Shown piece by piece: positions 23,323 to 34,215 of a DNA stretch of 64,000 nt. The notes below the pieces were generated by a model, which was given only the letters and a program-made list of their open reading frames with translations, made no database searches and was not told the DNA's origin. This DNA is from Jackrogersella multiformis (taxonomy: Eukaryota > Ascomycota > Sordariomycetes > Xylariales > Hypoxylaceae), in assembly GCA_902806575.1 (NCBI GenBank), contig CADCXD010000002.1:868001-932000 (forward strand), in the 5' to 3' direction. Position numbers and translations under genes: made by a program. Numbering within the stretch: position 1 is the stretch's first letter; every line of letters starts with the position of its first letter.

Positions 23323-25565
23323 AACCATTTGGTTGAAGCACAGACATTTCCGCCTTCGTTCCTTGAGTATCACCACGGATCCCCCTCTAAGATTGGAAGA
23401 TACCTAGGTATAAGGACATGTCACTCTTGGGCATTTTCCACGACATCTGCATTTTTCGTAATGGGCGATTTTTTAGGCATTTGAGCTTGTGATACCACAA
23501 GTGGATAGGATTCAGAATGAATCAACTACGCGGAACCATACCGCATTGAGTGAGAGGTACCATACCATTGGAACAGGTAGCCTAGGGATGCTCCTATGCA
23601 TGGGGCATCGTATCTAGCCTGTCTACCTACCTAAGGGAGAAGTAACCCTCTTTGCAGTCCAGAAAGTTGTCGAAGTCCGGGATATTGCATTGAACATAAC
23701 ACCGATACGGACGAGGGTGGTTCGGCTTCAATACGAAAGGCGAATCTCGAATACTCCAACTACAACGACATCGACAACTTTCCCACCGGACAATAACTTG
23801 CTAGTCATCTCGTCATCTCGTCATACTACCTACTCGCCCTGATTCTGATTTTCTCTTTTTCTTACTACTTTCGAGCAGCCAGGGTTTGGAGGGGAAATTC
23901 ATGAACGCAGGCAGGACTTTGATAGGATTGTTTGGCGATCGGAGTGCATCTGAATTGATTTGATCGTCTTCCCATTCTTGATACCTCGTGACTTTTAATA
24001 GAACGTAAGTTCGTCTGACTCGCATTCGGGCAGACGTTCATCTTTTTTTAAAACTTCCTAATGATTACTTTCGAAGTATCCTTCTTCCGTATTTGCCTTT
24101 TCCCATCGCACCATGATATCCTCTGCCCGGCTCCCGCGTGAAGGGGGAAATACTGCCGATGGACAACAAATTCCCATTCCCGACTTCTACCGACAGCAAT
24201 CCCGGGTCCCATCTGGAATGCAGCAGCGCAGCAAACTGATGTCTCGGTCAAGCATAGATGGATGTCCACGTATTCAGCAGCACCAGGTTGCGAAGGGTCT
24301 AATGTAACGAAAAAGCTGGTTTGATTCAATGCAGGAGGGATAGCCTGATGCTACACATTCGACTTCTGTCTTCCTCTTATGCAATGCTATCTTCTTCAGA
24401 TGTGACTATTCATCTCAATGGTTATAACGAGGTTTGTCTGCACCTCTCCTGCGGCCTCTCGAGCAGACCTGCATAACAGATGTATGCTCAGCCACATGCT
24501 AGATAGGTGTACCTACCTACATACCTGTCTACCCAACCTGTCTACCTGGCCTATCTGGGTGAGGCAATTACCTCGGCATTGTGAGAACGAGAGCTTCGAA
24601 TGAAATAGGGAGATAGTCATCGAGTTTGCCACTTTCTCGCTACAAGAGTGGTGAGCTATCAAGGTCGAATAGGGGAATGATGAGACGAAACAACGGACTC
24701 CATGCGGGCTTGTCACGTTAACTAAAAACCGACTAGCAATCTTGGAATTCTGTATAGATGGAATACCACACCGGCCCACAGCTAGGTACATTTACCGGAT
24801 CGGCTCTCATGCAACTCCTACCAATCGCCCGAGACATCGGGATGATGACATGGCTGCAGAGCACAGAAGAACGGCAAGGCAGAATAGCAATTCGGACTTC
24901 TGTCATAGGCTGATAAGAAAACGCTATGCTCGTAAGCTTGCATATGACACTTCGTACTAATTTCATTTCTACAGTCGGCTTCATGTGTGAGCTAGGTAGT
25001 TACCTAGGTAGTTACCGCATATGGTAATTAGATAGCCGACCACGGAAGCTCACTACGGCTCACTACGGGCTTCATAATCCGCTACAAACCTACCTAGGTA
25101 CCTGAGGGCCTAGAAGTATAGCATCCACCATTAGCTCTCCCCCTAGGTTAATACATAGCTCCCTACCGGAGTCGGGGTTCCTACAGATACTTTATACGGA
25201 ATCGCGGCCACCAATAGGACGAGACTGTTCGAAATCTATACCTATTTAATCTCTAGTTTACTACGGACCGCCGCCGAAACAGCTTCTAAGTTCCCTTATC
25301 TGCTCCGCTCCGGCACGAATCGCTGGTGTGTCTATCTGTAGACTACCGACGGCGTTAGGTAATATCTACTATACATATCTCTATCTCTCGGTCGAGTCTC
25401 GAGCACAAACTTCTCGAAATTGGCAGGCAACAAATTTAAAACAGAAAATTTCGAAAATTTCCGTAATCTTCCTTAGCACCTATGTCCATGTGATTTCTGC
25501 ACCCTACGCTCGTCACGTTTGCCAACATTCCTGCAGGTCCTCGTATCAGAAACTGCAAGGGAGCG
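23323..25565. other. Gene-free stretch between CDC42 and agmatinase
   Basis: I see no supported gene. Open stretches reach at most 93 codons and have no recognisable domain. TACCTAGGTA-type words occur near 23400, 23620, 24510-24545 and densely at 24990-25100. The CDC42 3' untranslated region and the agmatinase promoter must lie at its ends. Confidence 0.55.
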
Positions 25566-27146
25566 ATGAGATCGGGACTATTTTTGTGCCTTGCGTTGAG
25601 CTACGGCTCGGCGCTCGTCCGTGCTTGCGCCGGCCACGGTCACGGCCACGAGGTTAGGGAATGGAGTCAAGACGAACTCGACGAACTGGAGAGGAAATGG
25701 GGGACTGAGGTACGTTTAAAGAAATAGAAAAAAAAATCATATCGCCTTTTTTCTTCTTTTTCATTCTAGCTTGATGTTTGTTGGATAGGAATATTATGGT
25801 ATTCCAGCCGTGTGGGGTTGGATCAGCGCATACTATATTCATGAAACCATGACTTCTTTCAGTTCATTGGGATGTAGAAATGGAATTCAACCTATGTATT
25901 TGCATCTATATTTGCATCTGCCTAATATCAGTTGGAAAACCCGATACATATTGCTAACTACGAGCATATAGTGGGGGTTCTCAGGCATCTCCGCCTTCGC
26001 TCATCTGGACTATTACAAGTGCTTGACGAATCCGAGCCAGCTATTCGACATCGCCATCATCGGTGTCCCCTTTGACACCGCCGTGAGCTATCGACCTGGT
26101 AAGTCCACCTCGCCTACTTCCTTACCTATCTTCATGCATACGTATACACACATACATACATAACTAGGCTCGCACTCACATTCTTCTCAATCACAGGCGC
26201 CCGATTCGGCCCCCGCGCCATCCGCGCGGCATCCGCACGGCAGACGTCTTTCCGGGGGTTCAACCCGCGGGCGGGCATCAACCCGTACCGGAACTGGGCG
26301 CGGATCCTGGACTGCGGCGACATCCCGATCACGCCGGTGGACAACGGTCTGGCGCTGCGGCAGATGACGGAGGCGTTCGCGGAGCTCGGGGGGCGGGCTG
26401 CCGCATCTACCCTGCTGGGGGGGCGGCCGCGGCTGGTGACGCTGGGCGGCGACCACAGCCTGTCGCTGCCGGCGCTGCGCGCGCTGCACGCGGCGCACGG
26501 GCCGGTGCGGGTGCTGCACTTCGACGCGCACCTGGACACGTGGCACCCGGCCAAGTACCCGAGCTACTGGGCGACGGAGCAGAGCCGGTTCACGCACGGG
26601 TCGATGTTCTGGCTGGCGGGCTCGGAGGGGCTGGTGTCGAACGCGACGGCGGCGCCGAACGTGCACGCGGGCCTGCGCACGCGGCTGTCGGACCTGGGGG
26701 ACTGGCACGACGACGACGCGCAGAACTGGGTGCGCATCGCGGCCGACGACATCGACGACGTGGGCACGCGCGGCGTCATCGACCAGATCATGGGCACCCT
26801 CGGCACCGAGGACCCCGTTTATTTGTCCGTCGACATCGACGTGCTGGACCCGGCGTTCGCGCCCGGCACGGGAACCCCCGAGCCCGGCGGGTGGACGACG
26901 CGCGAGCTCATCCGCATCCTGCGCGGCGTCGAGGGCTTGAACCTGGTGGGCGCCGACGTGGTGGAGGTGGCGCCCGCGTACCAGGGCGCCGGCGAGGAGA
27001 CGGCGCTGGCGGCCGCGCAGGTCGTGTTCGAGCTGCTAAGTAGCATGGTCAAGAGGGGGTTGGGCGAGATGGGGAAGGTGAAGGAGGAGGTGGTGGGGGT
27101 GGAGGGGGAGGTCGAGGAGAAGGAGGTCGAGAGGGACGAGCTGTAG
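25566..27146 (+). CDS. Agmatinase-type ureohydrolase with signal peptide and RDEL tail
   Basis: This is a binuclear-manganese hydrolase of the arginase/agmatinase family; by family agmatinase makes putrescine and urea from agmatine. Three exons were read: 25566-25709, 25972-26098 and 26197-27146, giving 406 aa. Exon 1 encodes a secretory signal (MRSGLFLCLALSYGSALVRA) and a His/Gly stretch. The join of exons 1 and 2 reads KWGTE-WGFSGISAF, as in fungal agmatinases. Metal-binding motifs are GGDHS, DAHLD and SVDIDVLDP. EPGGWTTRELIRILRG is the usual C-terminal signature. The protein ends in an acidic, Glu-rich tail closing with RDEL, an ER-retrieval-type signal. Intron 1 is 262 nt. Exon 3 is very GC-rich. 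Exact substrate is inferred; guanidinobutyrase or another ureohydrolase activity is possible. Confidence 0.88.
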
Positions 27147-28334
27147 GTATGAGGAGGGGGTGAGGTTATGGGTGAAGAAGGGGGAAGGGGAGGAGGATAG
27201 GGGGATGCTGTCGTCTTTCCTAGGGGATAGGTGGGGTACAAATATATACACCAAGGAGCTTGACTATGATGTCTATATGTAGGGACTAGGAATAAAAGTT
27301 CACGTTCTCTAGACTCCTTGATGTCATACTAACGAGAACATGCCTAGGTAGTTGGGCACACGGGATTGGAATTATCAAAGATTTGTCTTCGTCTACTTGG
27401 GTTCTGAATTCGAATTGAGAGTAACTTGTGTGTTCAACCTAATATACCAGGTAAAGTTACATGCAATTATAAGCTACCGGCCTTGAATGAATTAGATGAG
27501 TACACTTGTTCATTTGCCTGTTGTGTATATTATTGGTAGATCTCCTTCATGGTGAGGATTAGGGAAGATTAATATTTGCTGAGGTTATACAGCCATTTTA
27601 TTATTATTTATAGTACCTAGGTACACAGCCGATATCGCAGGTCAGCCTGGTATTACTTGCAGATACATGTAAACTCAATTATCCACAGCGAAGCCGTAAG
27701 TAATCCTAGGTACCTAGGTAGGTACCTGTTACCTACGGACAGTTCCATCCAATGTGGTAGCATCGATTTGGAAAATCCTTGAAACTGTTGCTTCAGGTTA
27801 CACACGGCCTTTTGATACGTATCTTTATTGAAATACCTACCTACCTTATCTTACGGGGTAGCTGCCGCCTGAAACTGATATCATTCTCAATTGATTGGAG
27901 AATAAATGTGACTCAAGTAAGAAGTACCGGAAGGATGAAGCACACCAGATAATAATTGTAATAATTGGAACTGCCTAAGTACCAGGTAATCAGGAGTAAA
28001 TAAAAAGGTGAGTCAATTCGGCTGGTGTCAAAATTGAAGAAGAATAAGAACTATCAAAGAACAACCTAAAGAGATTGGAAGATTGGAAGGTCCCCAGGCC
28101 ATTAGTCTAGAGTTTTGATAACCCCACCAACCCACCATCCATTTTATCCCACCAATTCAGACAGCAATTGGGATCAACTTTCGCATACATCCCACCTTCC
28201 AAGTATCAAAGTAAACTTTTGGGCGCTACAATTGAGTTTGTCGCAGTTGCGCATTCTTAATTTATTATTTATTCATTCTTTAAACTTCAACTTTCAATCT
28301 TACATCGCAACTATCCCATATATACGGCGTAATC
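27147..28334. other. Spacer between agmatinase and AsnRS
   Basis: The spacer has no gene. It contains TACCTAGGTA-type words near 27342, 27615 and 27708-27730. The last 397 nt before the AsnRS start lack an ATG, consistent with an ordinary 5' leader and promoter. Confidence 0.55.
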
Positions 28335-30167
28335 ATGTCCGCCGTTGAAGAGTTGGCCCAACGGGTCAAGCACGACGAGAAGTGCTTCATCGACACTGAT
28401 GCGGGCAAGGATGACGAGACCGCTGATGGCTCTGAAGTTAAACCCTACAAGTCGCTAGCCTACGCATACATTCAATATTTCGAGAAATCTACTCCCCAGT
28501 ACCAGATTCGAGCTTCCACCACTGGCCCTGTTGGCCCCGACGAAGACCCCTCCGTTCGACTCTTATGGAAGGAACCCGCCAAGAGCGCTCTCAAGAAAGC
28601 TCAGGGGGCCCTTGACGCCCACAAGAAGAAGGTTCAGAAGCAGCAGGCTGCTGCCGCCGCTGAGGAGCAGCTGAAGAAGCAGAAACTGCAGACCCTCGAG
28701 GCTGCTAAGAAAGTTGTGCTCAAGCAGGATGAGTCATTGACGAAACCAGTCAAGATCAAGATTAGCCGCAAGGATATTGAGCTTGGGGACGGCGATAAGA
28801 AGGGTACCCGAGTTAAGGTCTTCGGACGAATCCACCGCTTGCGGGTACAAAAGCAGGCTACCTTCATTACTTTGGTCGATGGATACGGCCAGCTGCAATG
28901 CATATTGGCTGCTGGCGACCTGACTAAGACTTACGATGCTCTGACTTTTGCCCAAGGGACTTCCCTCGCCCTGTATGGCGAGATGCGCAAGGTTCCTGCC
29001 GGACAGACTGCCCCTGACGACCGAGAGTTGCACGTAGATTATTACGAGGTCCTAGGCGCGTCGCCGAGTGATGAAGATGCCATCACCAACAAGGTCTCGG
29101 CCCAGCAGAACCAATGGGATGCCCAGATGCTTGACAACCGACACTTGGTCTTGCGAGGTGAGAACGCCTCTGCGCTCATGAAAATTCGTGCTGCTGTAGA
29201 GGGGGCTTTCACGAAGGTCTACGAAGATCTACAGCTCACCAAGGTCTCGCCGCCCGCTCTGGTGCAAACCCAGGTCGAAGGCGGTGCTACCCTTTTCAGC
29301 GCACCCTACTACGATGAGATGGCATACCTTACTCAGTCATCTCAGCTATATCTCGAGACCGTCATTCCTAGTCTTGGAGACGTATACTGTATCGAGAAAT
29401 CATTCCGTGCTGAGAAGAGTCTGACCCGCCGTCACCTGTCCGAGTATACTCACGTCGAGGCTGAACTGGATTACATCGACTTCAACGACCTACTAGAGCA
29501 TCTCGAAGAGGTCATCTGCCGAGTCATCGATATCGTTCTCGCTAACCCGGCTATCGCGGCTCATCTGAAGGAGCTCAACCCTACCTTCCAGAAACCTACT
29601 CGCCCCTTCATGCGTATGAAGTATAGCGACGCCATCGACTGGCTCAACGCGCAAGATCCTCCCATCCCCAACGAAGAGGGCAACCCTCACGTGTTCGGAG
29701 ATGACATCGCGGAGGCTGCCGAGCGTAGAATGACCGATATCATCAACCGACCTATCTTCTTGACGCATTTCCCAGTAGAAATCAAGGCCTTCTACATGAA
29801 GAAGGACCCCGCGGATCTACGGGTGACCGAGAGCGTGGATTGCTTGATGCCAGGCGTTGGTGAGATTGTCGGCGGCAGTATGAGAATGGAGGGGTATGAC
29901 GAACTGCTTGAGGCGTACAAGAAGCAGGGTATCGACTCCAAGGATTACTACTGGTACACTGACCAGCGAAAGTAAGTGCTTAATTTTTTTTTTGTTCGGT
30001 TTTAAAACATGGGGTTTCGATAGAAACTAATTATATATAGGTATGGTACTTCCCCTCATGGTGGATATGGTCTTGGACTTGAACGATTCCTCGCCTGGAT
30101 TGCCAACCAGCACACCGTCCGTACGACCTGCCTGTATCCCCGCTTCATGGGACGATGCAAGCCTTGA
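28335..30167 (+). CDS. DED81: Cytosolic asparaginyl-tRNA synthetase
   Basis: This class IIb enzyme charges tRNA-Asn in the cytosol. Two exons were read: 28335-29971 and 30041-30167, giving 587 aa. After an N-terminal extension, a Lys/Ala-rich helix lies at about residues 85-130. The OB-fold anticodon-binding domain begins near 157 (RVKVFGRIHRLR). The catalytic domain has class II motif 2 (FRAEKSLTRRHLSEYTHVEAEL) near 357, and SVDCLMPGVGEIVGGS. Motif 3 (GGYGLGLERFL) is encoded only by the short second exon, which ends CLYPRFMGRCKP. AspRS was considered and rejected because the active-site strings and the C-terminal CLYPRF..RCKP are those of AsnRS. Confidence 0.95.
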
Positions 30168-33044
30168 GCGGTGGTAGTGCGCATCTCCTCTTGGATGTTA
30201 GGGTTTTGCCCAAGTTTGGCCGCGCTGAGGCCGGAATAGCATGATAGGATGCATAATGTGGAACCGAAGCACGACGTGATTGGCGTTAGGGAAGGCGGTC
30301 AAGCTTATGAGCATTCAGATGTTGCTTTCTGAGACTAGGCATTGCGGGATAGATCGTCCGTCAGAGGACACGTCAATGATATATGAACCTCGGTGGCATT
30401 TTTTTCTCTCGAGGGAATGGAATTTTATCGTGACCGACTCTTCTAAGCAAGCCATAGTTATTATACGGCTTTAGGAACGCTTGCTTCCGGAATAGAGACG
30501 ATCTTCTTCGTAAATCACTTATTCCCGGTAGGTATTTGATCAGACGGGAGTAGGCAGGCATAAGAGAACCGTTGTCAAGCTAGCAGGTTAGATAGGCTTT
30601 TGCAGTCCCCATCTCTGATCGGATTACGTATACACCATCAAATTAAGCATTTTATACAAATTGAATCAAATGAATCGGTGTGATGACGTTTTGGACGTTT
30701 CTTGGCAATACTGACCGAAGCGCGATAAAAGTTACATACCACCCGGGCAGCGTATCTCATTAGGCACCTGCCCAGGTAGGTATGTACTAGGTCTCCATTG
30801 GGGTAAAAGTAGCTCGAAATTTGCGAGTTACACATATCACATTATTGGATACGAATAGCGGTATGTAAGCAGGTAGGACAAGTTGGGCTGCTTAATGAAC
30901 TTTGACCAGGTAGGTACATCACTACATACATGTAGGTACCTAGGTAGCTGGGGGCCAATCGAATTCATCACCGCCAATCATGGTACAGTCTCGAAGCTTA
31001 ATTGTTACGTATTACGATCGAAGCTTCTCCGTGGTGAATGGTGAATAATAGCCAATACACTAATATGCTGGTAGGTAGGACAGCCAGTCCCGTCTCTCTA
31101 AGTTCTTACGAGAGCGGGAGATAAAAATGGAAATATTCAGATCCATCCCACAGTACGGATGTATCTAAAGTTTGTTCAATGTTCCTAGCTCGTACCTAGG
31201 TACATGAGGAGGCGTATTTTTTCTGCGTGGTGGTTGTACTGCATCCGCGCTAATATTGCGTACCTCGGGTACCTTGCCGTAGCGCGCTGGGACCGCCTGC
31301 TCGGGTGGGGACAGGGTGAGGAGTAGGTTTGGTCTCAAAATTTTTTATCGGGATTTTTTTTGTTGCTGCGAAATAGGGGTTTTTGTCTTGGCTTGCATCT
31401 CGAGGTTCGGCCTAGCAAGCAACCAAGCAAGCAACGATTGAAATTGGAAAAATAGAGTCATGGATGGGATCATAAGTAATGTTTGCAAGATAATTGGTAC
31501 AAATACGGTCCTCATTTCTTATGTCTATTATGACTGCTATGACATGGAGGCGGGACAATGCAAGGCAAAACGTTTCTCTCTCTCCGCCGTTAAATGCCTA
31601 ATATTGCAGGAGGCGATGCGGGGGAGGTTGGACGATGATACGATGAGATTTCAGAGTTTCATGTCGTATGAACGCACAGGGGAAGCTGCACCACAGGAGC
31701 AACCTCGTACCCTGAACGCGGAGAATATCGTCTCGAAGTCACGTTAGTCTAAGCAGCGTCGACGAACGACAACGTGCGATGTCGAAGAAAGCCTAAAGAT
31801 ATTATTAATTGATAAGGCTAAGCTACATAGTAGACCTTGGTCCCAGACTCCCCGACTCCCAGGAGCGAGGAAGTTTGAAATCGAGATGGGCTTCTATGGT
31901 CCGACCCCGCGAGGCCTAGTGTCCCACGAATAGCCAATTGTGTCTCTAGCATGAATTCGTATCTTATTAGGAGGATATGAAATTAGAAATTAGCTACCTA
32001 GGTAGCTTAGAGAAGCATGTAGCCTGAGAAACGATAAATTATCAAGGTAATATAATGTGAGATTCTATTTGCATACATATAACGTATATGTATGCAGACA
32101 TAACCTGGTTATCGAGTCTGCGAGTTCGCATGCATTTGCTGTTGTCGTCGTTCTCCTGATCTCTTAATACTGCACAGCGGTTTCGACAATGATCTGTAAC
32201 TCGTATCTTTTAGACCATACCTAGGTACCTGACCCTTGCTTATTGGTACGGGTCTTAGCTTACTATGTGCATATTGACGATGGGATAAAAACTTCTAGAA
32301 CTTCATAAGCAAGTATTCGAATGATGCTGCGTGGGGATGAAAATTAATAAATTTGAGATGTTGGGTGATATCAACGGGTCGAAATTGGTTGCTAGCATCA
32401 CGGGTTATTAGAAATATGTAATTGAATGAATGGGGCTTTAATGCTCGGCGGACCGAATATCCCATTCAATAGAGAACTTCAGCTAACGAGAAACGTTGAA
32501 ATGAGGCTGAATTTTGACAATCGACATGGCAGTTGAAAACGTCTAAATTCCGAATTTCGTTAATTGTTGCCAACTAATTCTATACAGTTATCTCGTAGAT
32601 ATTTATTTGACTTTATGTATTAATTGACTTTAGATATATCCACGTACGTACCTACCCAGAGATGAAATATTAGACTAATACGCGTATGAAAATAGTAGTC
32701 CCTGACCTGAAACTATGGGTAGAGTCGCGTGAGAGATTGATATGAGGGGGATATTGATATTAATGACAGGAGTATATCTTCATATGTTTTAGTATAGCAT
32801 AGTACCTTTCATCTTAACTATCGTATTTAGCGTCGACATGCCCCTGTCCTTAAGCAGTTACCTAACATATAAGATTTGAACTTAAAGGGATCGTTAGGGT
32901 ACACGAAAATAGCTCTGACTCCATACGGTATGCGAAGTACCTAACCCCCTGGCTGGGTAACACTAAAAGAGCTGGCCGGCAGCCCAGGTGGTAAGGAAGA
33001 AAGAAAGAGTGGATGGAAGTAACGAATGTAAGCGGTTCGAAATG
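30168..33044. other. Gene-free stretch between AsnRS and the MRN1 leader
   Basis: No supported gene is visible. The longest open stretch with a start is about 95 codons (31460-31747) and carries no recognisable domain. TACCTAGGTA-type words occur at about 30905-30950, 31193, 31996 and 32218. The segment 31980-32900 is AT-rich. Confidence 0.55.
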
Positions 33045-34215
33045 GGTTTAGCAGCAGCTGCAGGCTGTTCATTAAAACTAGCGCCCCCCATTTTGGCCAT
33101 TCTGGCAATCTGCACGAACCCAGTCATCCAATTACTTTCCTCCATTTTTTTCTTCTCCTTCTCCTTCTCTCACTTCCTCCCTCCAATCCTCTTCCAGTCA
33201 TCTTCTTCATTACGGAGTACTCCAGTCTCTCTTTTCTTTCCCTTCCCCTACCTTCACCTCTACTCCTTTTCCTCCTTATCCTTATTCTACCTCCTTGTAT
33301 CTTACCTATCCAATCCTTCTTTGCCATCTCATTTCTGAGCTCCCTAAGATACCCCTTCTTCGGGATCGTTTCTAGCATTTATTTACCTACACTCATTCGC
33401 TATTCACTATACTTTCTTAATATTCTTTATACACTTAAACTGCCAAGAATCTATCCCTTCTTCGCAACGGGACACTTACACTTACACTTGTAATCGATCA
33501 ATTTCAATCTTGCCTGCGCCAGCTTAAACCGTAGCGAATCTAGAGCCTTAGCCCTATAAGAAATAGACGACAAACAGTTCTGTCATCGTTGTTGTTGTCG
33601 TCCTAACTTCTCGACACTCGTTTTCTGGCAGATCGCCCGTTCGCTCGCTTTGGAGGATAAAATATTTGTCTTGTCTTTGTTCGACGTAGCCGGATCATCG
33701 AAACCTCAGATCAAAGGACAGTAACAATTATACCAGACGGAAACTTGTTCCCCGAGATAGCTTCATCGTCCCCTCGCCCTTTTCACCCTGGCCAGCTCTA
33801 GGTAAAACTATACAATTTCCGGATTGCTGCATTTCGCGCTCTCTTCGATACTTTTTTAAAAGCCACGGCCGATTCGATCATTGCGCGTAATCTTGGCGAG
33901 AGACCACCGACTTGCTGCATATAGTCTATATCCGTCTTACTCGGTGGGACCTCCTCTTTCTTCAACTAGAGATACCCATTATCTTTTCAACTAAACTATT
34001 GTTTGGACAAACTCGAAGTTGTTCCGTTTCCCCTTTGACCGGTCAACAGCTATTATAATATCCAACGTTGCTTGCTTGCTTGCTACTTAAGGGTACCGTG
34101 CATTTCGGATCCTGCTTCTGCCTCAGTGCCTATATCAGGGCACTTTTAATTATTCAAAACGGCGGTTTTATCGCACGTCTCGCGGGACAGTCTTGTCCCT
34201 CCTCATCTTCTCGGG
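33045..34215 (+). promoter_or_regulatory. Probable long 5' leader of MRN1, without any ATG
   Basis: No ATG occurs on the plus strand between the one at 33042-33044 and the MRN1 start at 34216, 1,171 nt in all. Its first third (about 33120-33350) is a strong pyrimidine tract. The remainder is mixed sequence with stops in all frames, so it does not read as an exon. The simplest reading is promoter plus a very long 5' untranslated region selected against upstream start codons. An intron in the leader cannot be excluded. Confidence 0.6.
33120..33350. repeat. Pyrimidine-rich tract (CT on the plus strand)
   Basis: Long runs of TTCTCC, CTTCCTCC and TTTCCTCC occur with few purines, especially at 33134-33205 and 33215-33300. 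Pyrimidine tracts like this are common near fungal transcription starts. It lies about 0.9-1.1 kb before the MRN1 start codon. Confidence 0.75.

Noticed and set aside
26132..27254. Several 80-170 codon frames overlapping agmatinase exon 3 in other frames
   Set aside because: Arg/Pro/Ala-rich shadows of a GC-rich exon; the agmatinase frame has all metal-binding motifs.
31460..31747. 95-codon plus-strand open frame
   Set aside because: No recognisable motif, no splice partners and ordinary AT-rich surroundings; probably chance.
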